Source: Pseudohaliea sp964438205
GTDB taxonomy: Bacteria > Pseudomonadota > Gammaproteobacteria > Pseudomonadales > Halieaceae
Length of the DNA stretch: 64,000 nt
Assembly: GCA_964438205.1 (NCBI GenBank)
Contig: CAYTJQ010000003.1
Location: 31,683 to 95,682 of the forward strand
Reading direction: 5' to 3'
This document shows, piece after piece, positions 50,862-61,294 of the stretch (the first letter of the stretch is position 1; each line of letters opens with the position of its first letter). The notes beneath the pieces were generated by a model that searched no databases, was not told where the DNA came from, and saw only the letters and a program-made list of their open reading frames with translations. The position numbers and the translations under genes were made by a program.

Positions 50862-51320
50862 TCACCCCTCGCCGTCCTGCTCCCCGGGGCCGGCCGCCTG
50901 GCTGGCGTGCTGGTCGTCGGCAGCGCGTTGCGCCCGGCGCTCTTCGGCCTGGCTGGCCTCGAGGCGCCGCCGCGCGAGGTAGTCCTCGAGCCCGCTGCTG
51001 CGCTGGCGCTGCCGGACCATCACCGCGCGCTGCTGCTGCAGCTCGGCGCTGCTTCGAGCGACCTCGCCGTCCTGCGTGGTGATGGCCTGGTTGAGATTGG
51101 CGAGAAAGCGCCGGTAGTCCTCCAGCTGCCGCGGGCTGATGCCCCCCGCCGCGACCTGCGCCAGGCGCGCCTCGTACTCGGCCTTGAAGCGCTGCAGCTG
51201 GTCCAGCTGTGCGGAACTCGCCTCGTGGCGCTCGCGGGAGACGGTCAGTCCCCGCGCCGCGCGCGCCTCGTCAGCGCGCGCTTTCTCCGCCACCTTGCCG
51301 AGCTTGTCAATCGGGTTCAT
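50862..51320 (-). CDS. fliJ: Flagellar export chaperone FliJ
   Basis: The 152-residue, highly charged, almost fully helical protein (HEASSAQLDQLQRFKAEYEA, QQQRAVMVRQRQRSSGLEDY) has the antiparallel coiled coil of FliJ, which sits in the FliI hexamer and contacts FlhA. The N-terminus MNPIDKLGKVAEKARADEA is typical. ATG overlaps the fliI stop (ATGA). Confidence 0.9.
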   Translation of the reverse strand: MNPIDKLGKVAEKARADEARAARGLTVSRERHEASSAQLDQLQRFKAEYEARLAQVAAGGISPRQLEDYRRFLANLNQAITTQDGEVARSSAELQQQRAVMVRQRQRSSGLEDYLARRRLEASQAEERRAQRAADDQHASQAAGPGEQDGEG

Positions 51321-52699
51321 GCCTCACTCCCGATGCCGCAGGCGCGGGCGGTCTCGACCAGGTCTGCCAGGCTTCGCGCCATGTCGACGCGCTGCTCCCG
51401 GGGCTGACGCACCAGCTCCCGCAGCGGCCCCACGGCGGCGAGGGCCCGGTCGACCAGGGGATCCGCACCACGCTCGTAGGCACCAATATTAAACAGGTCG
51501 CGGTTGCGCCGATAGGTGCTGTACAGGTTCTTGATCTCGTGGACGATGGACAGCTGTGCCGGGTCCACGAGGCTCGCCATGGCCCGGCTGATGGACGCCT
51601 CGATATCGATGGCGGGGAACAGGCCGCTGTCCGCCACCTCCCGGGACAGGACGATGTGGCCGTCGAGGATGGCCCGCGCCGCATCGGCAATGGGGTCGGC
51701 GGGGTCGTCGCCCTCGACGAGCACGGTGTACACGGCCGTGATCGACCCGCTCGCCAGGTTGCCCGCGCGCTCGACCAGGCTGGGCAGCAGCGAGAAGACC
51801 GAGGGCGGGTAGCCCTTGGTCACCGGCGGCTCGCCGGCCGCCAGGCCGATCTCGCGCTGGGCCTGGGCAAAGCGCGTGAGGGAGTCCATGAGCAGGAGCA
51901 CGTTCCTGCCCTGGTCACGGAAGTACTCGGCGATGGCGGTCGCCCGCCAGGCCCCGTGTACCCGGCGCAGCGGCGGGTCGTCCGCCGGGGTCGCCACGAT
52001 GACGGACCGCGCCAGCCCCCCGGGGCCGAGGATCTGGTCCACGAACTCCCGCACCTCCCGGCCCCGCTCGCCGACCAGGGCAATGACCACGACGTCGGCG
52101 GCGGTATGGCGGGTGAACATGCCGAGCAGCGTGCTCTTGCCCACCCCGCTGCCGGCGAAGAGGCCGATGCGCTGCCCGCGGCCGAGGGTCAGGAGCGCGT
52201 TGACGGCGCGGACCCCGACATCGAGCGGGGTATCGAGGGTGCGCCGTTCCAGCGGGTTGATCGACTCGCCGCGCAGGGGCACGTGCTCGCGGTACTGCGG
52301 CACCGGCCCGCCATCGAGGAAACGCCCCGCGCCATCGACGATGCGGCCGATGAGCTGCCCGTCGACGGCCACGCGCTGGCTCGGGCCCAGGGGCTGCACG
52401 CGGGCGCCGAGCATGACACCGGCGACATCGCCCTCGGGCATGAGGATCAGGCGACCGCCGGAGAAACCCACGACCTCCGCCTCCACGGAGCCGCCTTTCT
52501 CTGTGCCATCCTCGGTGAGGATGCGACAGCGCGAGCCGACGGCGCCGCGGCAACCCTCGGCCTCGAGGCGCAGGCCGACCATGCGCACGAGGCGCCCCTC
52601 CCGCAGCGGCGGCGGCACCGCTACCGCGGCGCGCACACGGGAGAGGCCGGCGGCAAGGCGCTCCCGGCGCCCGGCGAGTTCCTCCGCCGCGGTGCTCAC
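51317..52699 (-). CDS. fliI: Flagellum-specific export ATPase FliI
   Basis: The 460-residue F1-ATPase-like enzyme has the Walker A loop IGLFAGSGVGKSTLLGMFT (about 175-193), Walker B VLLLMDSLTRFAQAQ and GYPPSVFSLLPSLVERAG. It energises delivery of export substrates to the gate. I use the GTG at 52699, which overlaps the fliH stop (GTGA) and gives the standard length; a 50-residue upstream extension is a shadow of fliH. Confidence 0.95.
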   Translation of the reverse strand: MSTAAEELAGRRERLAAGLSRVRAAVAVPPPLREGRLVRMVGLRLEAEGCRGAVGSRCRILTEDGTEKGGSVEAEVVGFSGGRLILMPEGDVAGVMLGARVQPLGPSQRVAVDGQLIGRIVDGAGRFLDGGPVPQYREHVPLRGESINPLERRTLDTPLDVGVRAVNALLTLGRGQRIGLFAGSGVGKSTLLGMFTRHTAADVVVIALVGERGREVREFVDQILGPGGLARSVIVATPADDPPLRRVHGAWRATAIAEYFRDQGRNVLLLMDSLTRFAQAQREIGLAAGEPPVTKGYPPSVFSLLPSLVERAGNLASGSITAVYTVLVEGDDPADPIADAARAILDGHIVLSREVADSGLFPAIDIEASISRAMASLVDPAQLSIVHEIKNLYSTYRRNRDLFNIGAYERGADPLVDRALAAVGPLRELVRQPREQRVDMARSLADLVETARACGIGSEA

Positions 52700-53286
52700 G
52701 AGGATTCCTGCAGCCCGTGCTCGGCCTCGCGGCGCAGGCGGGCGAAGAGTTGCCCCAGCGCCTGCTCGAGCGACGCGTCGATGTAGGACACGGGGGTGTG
52801 CAGGCGCAAGCCGCCGCGGGCCAGGGAAGGGTTCTCCTTGAGCCGCCACTGCGCGGGCTCCCCGCGGCGGCCGAGGAGGTCGTTGACGAGCTCTGCGTCG
52901 GCGGGGTGCAGCTCCACCTCCAGCAGCCCGTCTATATCACCGAGCTGGCCCAGCGCCTCCGACAGCACGGCCTCCACATCGGCGCCCCGGGCAAGCTCCC
53001 GGTGCAGGATCGCTTCGGCGGCGTCCAGGGCGATGCCGGTCAGGTCGCGGAGCAAAGTTGCCTCCTGCTCCGCCAGGGGCCTGGCCATGGCCTGCCAGAG
53101 CGCGCTCAGCTCGGCGACCATTGCCTCGCCGCGGGCCCGCCCCGCCGCCACGCCCTCGGCATAGCCCGCCTCGAAGGCCTCGCGGCGCAGCGCATCCGGG
53201 TCCGGCCCTGCCGGCTCGTCCCGCGCCACCGCGCGCCCGGAGAGGTTGGGCGGCTGCCACGGACGGGTATCGGCGGGCTCAGACAA
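52696..53286 (-). CDS. fliH: Flagellar export ATPase regulator FliH (TTG start)
   Basis: The 196-residue protein has a short N-terminal W-containing segment (TRPWQPPNLSG) and the GxxxG-like helix AFEAGYAEGVAAGRARGE. A C-terminal FliH domain (LHRELARGADVEAVLSEAL, LLEVELHPADAELV) follows. It inhibits FliI and links it to FliN. The start is TTG at 53286: GGGAGG lies 8 bases upstream and no ATG or GTG is better placed. It overlaps fliG by 8 bases and fliI by 4. Confidence 0.92.
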   Translation of the reverse strand: MSEPADTRPWQPPNLSGRAVARDEPAGPDPDALRREAFEAGYAEGVAAGRARGEAMVAELSALWQAMARPLAEQEATLLRDLTGIALDAAEAILHRELARGADVEAVLSEALGQLGDIDGLLEVELHPADAELVNDLLGRRGEPAQWRLKENPSLARGGLRLHTPVSYIDASLEQALGQLFARLRREAEHGLQESS

Positions 53287-54283
53287 AATCGTCGCCTCCC
53301 TTGCCCAGGGCGAGCTCCCCCTCGTCGGCCAGGCGCGTGGCGACGGAGAGAATCTCTTTCTGCGCCAGTTCCACTTCCGACAGCTTCACCGGCCCCTTCG
53401 CCTCGATGTCCTCCTTGAGCATGTCGGCCGCGCGGCTGGACATGTTGCTGAAGAACTTCTCGCGCACCGCGTCGTCGACGCCCTTCAGGGCAACCACGAG
53501 ATTGTCGACGGCGATCTCCCGGATGAGCCGCTGCATGCCGCGGTCGTCGAGGTCGAGCAGGTCCTCGAAGACGAACATCAGCTCGCTGACTTTCTCGCCG
53601 AGGTCGCTGTCGGCCTCCCGGAGCGCGGTGAGCAGCGCCGATTCCATGTTCGTGTCGACGTTGTTGAGAATCGCCGCGGCACTGGTCATGCCGTTGACGG
53701 AGCGCGGCGGCGACTTGCGGACCTTGCCCAGCTGGCGCTCGAGGACCTGGTCGAGCTCCTCCATGGCCGCCGGATCGATGATCTCCAGCCGCGCCACCCG
53801 CAGCATCGCTTCCGGGCGCAGCGCTTCGGGCAGCGCGGCGAGCACCTGCGCCGCGTGGTCGTCATCGAGGGAGGCCAGCACGATGGCGATGATCTGCGGG
53901 TGCTCGTCCTCGATGATCTCGGCCACGGCGCGCGCATCCATCCACTTCAGCGCCTCGATCCCCCGGGTCTGCTGCTTGCCCGGGAGAACCTTGGAGAGCA
54001 TGGTCCGCGCCTTGTTCTCGCCCAGGGCCTGCACCATCACGCGCTGCGTGAAGTCGCTGGCACCGATGGCCAGCGGGTTGACGTTACCGGCCTCCTGGTG
54101 GAACTCCCGCAGCACCTCCTCGACCTGGGCGTTCGACACCCCGGCGAGCGAGGCCATGGCCTCGCCGACCCGCTGCACCTCCCGCGGCTCCATGTGCCGC
54201 ATGATGGCGGCGGCCGCATCCTCGCCCACGCCGAGCAGGAAGATGGCCGCGCGCTGCGCGCCCGTGAGCGTGGCTTCAGCCAT
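53279..54283 (-). CDS. fliG: Flagellar motor switch protein FliG
   Basis: The 334-residue protein joins the MS-ring to the C-ring and provides the stator-contacting charged ridge. Three domains are visible: N-terminal (GAQRAAIFLLGVGEDAAAAI), middle with EHPQ motif (DEHPQIIAIVLASLDDDHAA), and C-terminal (FVFEDLLDLDDRGMQRLIRE, AVDNLVVALKGVD). ATG overlaps the end of fliF by 8 bases. Two different stator types in this cell must both act on this one FliG. Confidence 0.95.
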   Translation of the reverse strand: MAEATLTGAQRAAIFLLGVGEDAAAAIMRHMEPREVQRVGEAMASLAGVSNAQVEEVLREFHQEAGNVNPLAIGASDFTQRVMVQALGENKARTMLSKVLPGKQQTRGIEALKWMDARAVAEIIEDEHPQIIAIVLASLDDDHAAQVLAALPEALRPEAMLRVARLEIIDPAAMEELDQVLERQLGKVRKSPPRSVNGMTSAAAILNNVDTNMESALLTALREADSDLGEKVSELMFVFEDLLDLDDRGMQRLIREIAVDNLVVALKGVDDAVREKFFSNMSSRAADMLKEDIEAKGPVKLSEVELAQKEILSVATRLADEGELALGKGGDDFV

Positions 54284-55910
54284 CGGCAGAGACCCAGCCG
54301 CGCACCACCTGCGCGGCCCGCTGCGGTTCTCCCTCGGCCAGGTTGCGCGCCATCTGCAGCTGCTGCTGATAACCGCCGCCGGCGCCCTGGCCGCCGAGGG
54401 TCACCCGGTCGTCGCCCAGTTCGCCCGCGCTCTCTTCGCCGAGCAGGGCCGGCTGGCCGCCGGCGGCGGGCAGCGCCGCGGGCACCGGCGCCGCGGAGAA
54501 TTTCATCAGCGGGCGCAGCACCACGAAGATCAGCGCCCCCAGCGCCGCGGCCGCCAGCGCGCCGCGGCCGACGCGCCAGGGCCACTCGGCGTCGAGGAAG
54601 GAAGGCTCCTCCAGCGGTGCCAGCTCCGGCGGCGGCGCGAAGGAGGCATTGATCACGCTCACCGTGTCGCCGCGCTCGGCGTCGAAGCCCACCGCCTCGC
54701 GCACCAGCGCGCGGATCTCCTCCAACCGCTCCTCGCCCAGGGGAACGCGGCCGGGGCTGCCGTCCTCGCCCTCACCCTCGATGTAGTCCACGACCACGGC
54801 GACGGAGAGCCGGCGCAGGGTGCCGGGCTGCTCGCGCACATGGCTGATGGTCTTGTCCATCTCGTAGTTGCGCGTGACCCGGCGGCTCACGGGCTGCAGC
54901 TCCTCCGCCGCCAGGGCCGGATCCTCGGGGTTCGCGGGGGGCGCCGCCTGCACCTGCGCATCCGGCGGCGGCTGGTTCGCCAGCGTGCCGGGGACACCGC
55001 CGGCGTCGAGCAGGCTGCCGCGCTCTTCCGCCGTCTGCTCGCTGCGCACGACCGTCTCCGGCGCATACTGCTCACTGGTGCGCTCCACGCGCGTGAAATC
55101 GATGTCGGCGGCCACCTGCGCCTGTACCCGGCCGGGGCCGAGGATCGGCTCGATGATCGCGACGATGCGCTGGCTGTAGCGCTGCTCGAGCTCCTGGGCG
55201 AGGCGGTACTGCTCCTGGGTATAATCGAGCCCGTCATCCACGGCCTTGCGCGACAGCAACCGGCCGCGCTGGTCGACCACCGAGACCTGCTCGGGTTCGA
55301 GGTTGGGCACGCTGGAGGACACGAGGTGCAGGATGCCGGCCACCTGGCGATCGCTGAGCGTCTGCCCGGACAGCAGCTGCAGCATGACCGACGCGGCCGG
55401 CTTCTCGCGCTGGCGGAGGAAGGCCGACTGCTTGGCCATGGCCAGGTGGACCCGCGCCGCGCGCACCCCGTCCATGGCGGAGATCGTGCGCGTCAGCTCC
55501 TGCTCGAGGGCGCGGTGAAAGCGCGCTTGCTCCATGAAGCTGCTGACGCCCAGTTCCTGTTCCTCGTAGAGGGTCTCGAAGCCCAGCCCCTCACCCCGCG
55601 GGTAGCCGTCGCTGGCGAGGGCGAGACGGGCGCGATGCAGGTCCGAGGCCGGCACGGTCACCATGCCGCTGCGCGGGTCGAGGCGGTAGTCGAAGCCGCT
55701 GGCTTCCAGGGCACTGATCACGCCGTTCGTGTTCTCACCGCTCATGCTGCCGTACAGCGGCTTGTAGGCCGGCGCAAAGCCCCACTGCACGAGCCCGATA
55801 CCGAGCGCGATGCTGGCCGCGAGACCGAGCAAGAGCGCCAGCTGCCGGGCCACGGGCTGGCGGCTGTAGTTGGAAAAGCGGTTGACGATGGGGTTGGCGC
55901 TCTCGGCCAT
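54276..55910 (-). CDS. fliF: Flagellar MS-ring protein FliF
   Basis: The 544-residue protein has two membrane helices (about 22-43, LALLLGLAASIALGIGLVQ, and about 450-470, GALAAAALGALIFVVLRPL). Between them lie the ring-building motifs (YKPLYGSMSGENTNGVISAL, ARVHLAMAKQSAFLRQREKP, ASVMLQLLSGQTLSDRQVAG). The C-terminal FliG-binding peptide follows the second helix (QQLQMARNLAEGEPQRAAQV). It is the first structure assembled. It lies 86 bases after fliE; I found only a weak RpoN-like sequence in that gap. Confidence 0.95.
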   Translation of the reverse strand: MAESANPIVNRFSNYSRQPVARQLALLLGLAASIALGIGLVQWGFAPAYKPLYGSMSGENTNGVISALEASGFDYRLDPRSGMVTVPASDLHRARLALASDGYPRGEGLGFETLYEEQELGVSSFMEQARFHRALEQELTRTISAMDGVRAARVHLAMAKQSAFLRQREKPAASVMLQLLSGQTLSDRQVAGILHLVSSSVPNLEPEQVSVVDQRGRLLSRKAVDDGLDYTQEQYRLAQELEQRYSQRIVAIIEPILGPGRVQAQVAADIDFTRVERTSEQYAPETVVRSEQTAEERGSLLDAGGVPGTLANQPPPDAQVQAAPPANPEDPALAAEELQPVSRRVTRNYEMDKTISHVREQPGTLRRLSVAVVVDYIEGEGEDGSPGRVPLGEERLEEIRALVREAVGFDAERGDTVSVINASFAPPPELAPLEEPSFLDAEWPWRVGRGALAAAALGALIFVVLRPLMKFSAAPVPAALPAAGGQPALLGEESAGELGDDRVTLGGQGAGGGYQQQLQMARNLAEGEPQRAAQVVRGWVSADG

Positions 55911-55996
55911 GGCGCTATGCGACTCCTCAAGACTCTATTTTAACAGACAGCGTGCAGCGAACCGTCTACCGCACAGTGCGAGCGATGCGGCAGCCA

Positions 55997-56316
55997 TCAC
56001 ACCTGCATGTTCATGATTTCCTGGTACGCCGTCAGCAGCTTGTTGCGGACTTCCGTGAGTGCCTGGAACTCGATATTGGCGCGCTGCGCGGTCACCATGA
56101 GCTCGGTGAGCGAGACCTCCGGGTCGCCGCTCTCGAAGCGCTCGGCGAGGTGCTTCGAGTCCTGCATGGCCCGGTTGACCTCGTCGATGGACGCCTTCAT
56201 CAGCTCGCCGAAGGCGGGCTCGCCCGCCGCGCCCCCGCTGCTCCCCGGCTCCTCGCTGCGCGCCGCGGCGGCCATGGCGCGCATCTGCGCCAGCACTTCC
56301 CCAATGGCGACATCAC

Positions 56317-56320
<4 letters not shown>
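55997..56320 (-). CDS. fliE: Flagellar hook-basal body protein FliE
   Basis: The 107-residue protein connects MS-ring and rod. The C-terminal helices are typical (SLTELMVTAQRANIEFQAL, VRNKLLTAYQEIMNMQV). The GTG start overlaps the fleR stop (GTGA); longer upstream frame is a shadow of fleR. Because of this overlap fliE is translated from the fleSR transcript and no separate fliE promoter was seen. Confidence 0.93.
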
Positions 56321-57689
<1,369 letters not shown>

Positions 57690-57693
<4 letters not shown>

Positions 57694-58922
57694 GCCCCGC
57701 CCTCCTGCCGAGCCGCCTGCCGAGCCGCCTGCCCGGTCACTTCCCGGGACACTTCCCGTGCTAAGGCCCGCAGCGGCAGTTCCAGCGTGAATTCCGCGCC
57801 GCCGCCGGGCCGGTTCGCCACCACGACGGTCCCGCCGTGATCGGCCACCGTGCGCGCGACCACGGCGAGGCCGAGGCCGGTGCCCTGGGCGCGGGTGGTG
57901 AAGAAGGGGTCGAAGACCTTGTCGAGGTGCACCTCGGCAATACCCGGGCCCGTATCGTAGACCCGGAGCTGCAGGGTGCGCGCATCGGTGGCACCGGCCC
58001 AGAGGGCAATCTCGACACCCTCGCCGCCGTTCTCCACGGCGTTGCTGACCAGGTTGGCCAGGGCGCCCGCCAGCTCTTCCCGGGCGCCCTCGACCACCAG
58101 GCTGCGGTCGACGGGAGTGACCGCCAGGACGGCACCGGCGGCTTCGACCTGCGCCTGCACGAGACGCCGGGCATCGGCGAGGAGATCCTGCACGTTGACG
58201 GCGGCGTGCGCCGGCCGCTCGCCGCGAAGGAAGGTCAGGGTGCTGTCGATCAGGGTTTCCGTATGCCGGAGGCGGTCGGCCAGGCGGTCGCAGATCTGCT
58301 CGCGCCGCTCGGCGGGGAGGTCCGGCCGGCGCAGCATCGACAGGTAGAGCGTGGCCGACGCCAGCGGGGTCCGCACCTGGTGCGCGAGCCTCGCCGCCAT
58401 CTCGCCGAGGGCCGCGAGCCGCTCCTCGCGGCCGACACGGGCCTGCAGCCGATGCAACTCGGTGGTGTCGGTGATGAGCACGACCCGCTCGCCCTGGGTC
58501 TCCGCGCCGCCGTCGGCGCCGGCGCTATCGAGGCCGCGGCTGACGACGGACAGCTGCCGGCCGGCCGGGTCGGTGGTAAGCGCCGCCACCCGCGCTTCCA
58601 CGGCGGCCCAGGCCTCGCCGAGGAGCGGTTCGCCGAGGAGTTCCTCCGCGGCCGGGTTGGCGTCGCGCACGCGGCCGGCGCCGTCGACGAGCAGGACGCC
58701 GCCCGGCAGTACCGCCATGAGCGTGGCCATGCGCTCGAGCAGCTTTTCCTTCTCGGCGAGTTCGGCGATGCGGGCGGACCGGGCCAGCGAGAGCTCCTGG
58801 TTGAGGCGGGCGACGCGGCCCTCGAGGTCCCGGTAGGACGCGTCCAGCTCGCGGGAAACCCGCTCCAGGCTCTCGAGCAGATTGGCGCGCTCACCCTCGT
58901 CCGCCGCGGCTGCCTGTCGCAT
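57690..58922 (-). CDS. fleS: Flagellar sensor histidine kinase FleS (FlrB)
   Basis: The 410-residue cytosolic histidine kinase has an N-terminal coiled coil and a PAS-like domain (LMAVLPGGVLLVDGAGRVRD). The H-box is GEMAARLAHQVRTPLASATL and the ATPase has N-box ANLVSNAVENGGEG, VYDTGPGIAE and TGLGLAVVARTV. There is no membrane segment. I use the ATG at 58922, which has GGGGAGAG 5 bases upstream; an earlier in-frame start adds 21 unlikely residues. An RpoN promoter lies 82 bases upstream. Confidence 0.93.
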
Positions 58923-59003
58923 CGTCTCTCCCCACCCGCGTGCCGCGGATGCCGGTCCTGTCGCCGGGGCCCACGGCCCCCCCACTACCTTCAGGACGGA
59001 GTT

Positions 59004-59019
59004 AGCAAGGACCGTGCCC
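59004..59019 (-). promoter_or_regulatory. RpoN (-24/-12) promoter of fleSR
   Basis: On the minus strand GGGCACG-GTCC-TTGCT differs from the consensus TGGCACG-N4-TTGCW only at the first base. It lies between fleQ and fleS, as expected if FleQ with RpoN drives fleSR, and the transcript would also cover fliE. Confidence 0.92.
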
Positions 59020-59061
59020 GAAGGCTTTTTCCTTAGTGATCAGGGAGTTGGCGTGAGAGCG

Positions 59062-60210
59062 TCAAGGATCCGACGTTGGCAGGGGTCGCTCGATGCCGTG
59101 CTTGCGGAGTTTTTCCACCAGGGTCGTGCGCTGGAGATTGAGCAGCTTGGCCGCCCGGGACACCACCCAGTCCGAGCGCTCGAGCGCCTGCTGCAGCAGA
59201 TCGCGCTCCAGCTCCGCCAGGTGCACACGGAGGTCGAGGCCGTCGCCATCGAGCGTGGCACCCGCGGCCGATGGCGGGAACTGCCCGGCCGGCAGCGGGC
59301 CTTCGTCCGGGATCTCGCCCGGAACCTCGCCGTTCACCCGGGGCGCCCCGCCGGCCGGCGCCGCGGCCTCCGGCCCCTGCGGCGCTGCAAAGGCATCCAC
59401 GCCGGTGTCGGCGCGGAAGCGGGCGGGCAGTTCCTGCACGCCGACCTGGTCGTCGGGATAGAGGATGGCGAGACGCTCCATGAGGTTTGCCAGCTCGCGC
59501 ACGTTGCCCGGCCAGCCATAGCGCTGCAGGACCGCCAGCGCCCGGTCATCGAGGGACAGCTCGACGCCCTGGCTGCGGCGCAGGCCGGCGAGGAAGTGAC
59601 GGACGAGCGCCGGGATATCGCCGCTGCGCTCGCGCAGCGCCGGCACCTCGATGGGGAAGACATTCAGCCGGTAGTAGAGGTCGCTGCGAAACCGCCCCGC
59701 CTCGGCCAGGGCTTCGAGGTCCTGGTGGGTGGCCGCGATCACCCGGACATCGCAGGCCTGGGACACGTTGCTGCCGACGCGCTCGAAGCAGCGCTCCTGC
59801 AACACGCGCAGGAGCTTGACCTGCATGGCCAGCGGCATGTCGCCGATCTCGTCGAGGAACAGGGTGCCCCCGGCGGCGAGCTCGAAGCGCCCGCGGCGGC
59901 TGTTGATGGCCCCGGTGAAGGCGCCCTTCTCGTGCCCGAAGAGCTCGGACTCGAGCAGCTCACCGGGAATGGCCCCGCAGTTCACCGGCACGAAGGGCCC
60001 ATCGCAGCGCAGGGACGCCTCGTGGACACCGCGGGCCACCAGTTCCTTCCCCGTACCCGATTCGCCGAGCACCAGCACGGAGGCGTCGCTGGGGGCGACC
60101 TGGGCCACCAGCTTGCGGACGTTGGCCATGGCCCGGCTCGCTCCCACGAGGGACTTTTCCAGCCCCTGCATCACGGCGGCGAGCTGGTTTTCTCGAGGTC
60201 GAAGGGCCAT
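59062..60210 (-). CDS. fleQ: FleQ-type flagellar master regulator lacking the N-terminal receiver-like domain
   Basis: The 382-residue protein starts almost directly at the AAA+ domain (KSLVGASRAMANVRKLV). It has Walker A GESGTGKE (49-56), RpoN-contacting GAFTGA (96-101), Walker B TLFLDEIGD (116-124) and a C-terminal Fis-type helix-turn-helix (SRAAKLLNLQRTTLVEKLRK). FleQ is normally about 490 residues with a 120-residue N-terminal FleQ domain, which is missing. An in-frame TGA lies about 60 bases before the ATG, so a longer form is not encoded. The c-di-GMP-contacting LFRS motif of Pseudomonas FleQ reads LEKS here. A sigma-70 promoter directly upstream supports this start. Confidence 0.9.
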   Translation of the reverse strand: MALRPRENQLAAVMQGLEKSLVGASRAMANVRKLVAQVAPSDASVLVLGESGTGKELVARGVHEASLRCDGPFVPVNCGAIPGELLESELFGHEKGAFTGAINSRRGRFELAAGGTLFLDEIGDMPLAMQVKLLRVLQERCFERVGSNVSQACDVRVIAATHQDLEALAEAGRFRSDLYYRLNVFPIEVPALRERSGDIPALVRHFLAGLRRSQGVELSLDDRALAVLQRYGWPGNVRELANLMERLAILYPDDQVGVQELPARFRADTGVDAFAAPQGPEAAAPAGGAPRVNGEVPGEIPDEGPLPAGQFPPSAAGATLDGDGLDLRVHLAELERDLLQQALERSDWVVSRAAKLLNLQRTTLVEKLRKHGIERPLPTSDP

Positions 60211-60235
60211 GGGAGTTCCTGCAGCGCGAGGCGGG

Positions 60236-60265
60236 AGTATCCCTACCCGGCCGGTTCGCTGTCAA
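60236..60265 (-). promoter_or_regulatory. Sigma-70 promoter of fleQ
   Basis: On the minus strand a perfect -35 TTGACA (60260-60265) is followed after 18 bases by GATACT (60236-60241). The -10 ends 25 bases before the fleQ ATG. The -35 overlaps the stop codon of the preceding PilZ gene. Confidence 0.78.
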
Positions 60266-60846
60266 GAATTTGACGCCTCCTGGTCCTGCGCACGCCGGAA
60301 CGCCACCTCCCGGCGGTGGTGCCGGAAGATCAGCTTGTCCAGCCAGTCGTGGGCCGAGCCGGACAGGCCGACGAAGCGGGCGCGGGCCATGCCGGCGGCG
60401 TAGTCCTCGGGGCTGGTCACCACCTCGCCGTAGCAGCACAGGGGCTTGGGCAGCCCGCGCTGGATGTAGAGCTCGAGGAACACCTGCTCCCCCGGCGCCG
60501 GGACCGCGTCACCGCGCCAGGCGACCCCGGTGGAGGACACCTTCACGGGCCGCGCCTCGGGGATGTCGAGCTCGCGGTAGACCAGGGTGGAGACCAGGTC
60601 GAGGACGAGGTTGAGCTTCAGGTCGAGGCGGGCAACCTCGGCGCCGAGGGAGGAGCCCGCCTCCGGGGGCTCCTTCCCCGGCCAGCCTTCGCCGATAATG
60701 GCCACCGCGCGCAGGAACGCCTCGTTGGAGGCGCTCACCATAGCGAGGTGGGTCTGGTCGAGGTCGTGGTCGGCGGGCTTCCAGCTCAGCGAGATATTGT
60801 CGCTGTAGGTCAGGCCTTCACCGGGCTGCGGTTCGTTGTCGGCCAT
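60262..60846 (-). CDS. Atypical (tPilZ-like) c-di-GMP receptor protein
   Basis: The 194-residue protein resembles the atypical tetrameric PilZ family first described for Xanthomonas XC_6012. The N-terminus LTYSDNISLSWKP is followed by a helical pair (SASNEAFLRAVAIIGEGW and RLDLKLNLVLDLVSTLVYRE). The half-barrel then begins ARPVKVSSTGVAW and continues VFLELYIQRGLPKPLCCYGE and ARARFVGLSG. The RxxxR motif of classical PilZ is absent. It lies between fliT and fleQ, a position taken by PilZ-type genes in related flagellar clusters. The ATG at 60846 is chosen because the upstream frame lacks family sequence. Confidence 0.82.
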   Translation of the reverse strand: MADNEPQPGEGLTYSDNISLSWKPADHDLDQTHLAMVSASNEAFLRAVAIIGEGWPGKEPPEAGSSLGAEVARLDLKLNLVLDLVSTLVYRELDIPEARPVKVSSTGVAWRGDAVPAPGEQVFLELYIQRGLPKPLCCYGEVVTSPEDYAAGMARARFVGLSGSAHDWLDKLIFRHHRREVAFRRAQDQEASNS

Positions 60847-60916
60847 GCCGGGTTCCCTCGCTCGCCGTGCCCCGTGCCGGCGTCGCGGCAACGATAGCAC
60901 AGGGTCCCGCGAGCGG

Positions 60917-61294
60917 TCAGCGACCCCCGTTCACGTCCCGGTAACGGTCGATCGCCGTGCGCGTGCGCACCTGGGCGACCCCCTGCTCGAGGACGCGCTC
61001 CCGCGCCGCCGCGAGCAGCGCCATCAGTTCCTCGTTGAGGTGCAGCAGCGCGGCCAGGGCCTCGGCCACCAGCTCGCCGTGCTCGGCCGGGGTCGCCTCG
61101 GTGAAGCAGCGCCGGAGGTCGTCGCGGCGCTCGCGCTCGCGCTCGGCCACGGCGTCCCAGTCCTCCTCGCGCGCCCGCTCGAGCATCTCCCGGGTCATGA
61201 GCAGCACCCGCGCCAGGCGCCGGCACTGGGGAGAGGCCGCGGCGGCCGCGCTTTCGTTACCGGGGCTACCGGGAAAGGGCAGGACCTCAGCCAC
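60917..61294 (-). CDS. fliT: Flagellar chaperone FliT-like protein
   Basis: The 125-residue helical protein has the FliT pattern of a long helix with LARVLLMTREMLERARE, then DWDAVAERERERRDDLRRCF, then a C-terminal helix NEELMALLAAARERVLEQGV. FliT chaperones the cap protein FliD and can bind export components. The GTG start overlaps the end of fliS by 8 bases. The N-terminal 25 residues are Pro/Ala-rich and less conserved. Confidence 0.8.
   Translation of the reverse strand: MAEVLPFPGSPGNESAAAAASPQCRRLARVLLMTREMLERAREEDWDAVAERERERRDDLRRCFTEATPAEHGELVAEALAALLHLNEELMALLAAARERVLEQGVAQVRTRTAIDRYRDVNGGR

Noticed and set aside
53058..55943. Long plus-strand open frame opposite fliH, fliG and fliF
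   Set aside because: Antisense shadow of clear flagellar genes; the composition is that of reversed third-position GC bias.
55911..55996. RpoN promoter before fliF
   Set aside because: GG and GC are correctly spaced on the minus strand, but only 7 of 11 consensus positions match; far weaker than the other four sites.
60680..60700. GCCGATAA, a sigma-28 -10-like sequence
   Set aside because: It lies inside the tPilZ coding region without a TAAA -35 partner and on the strand away from any gene start; a similar match near 10900 is inside the PRPP synthetase-like gene.
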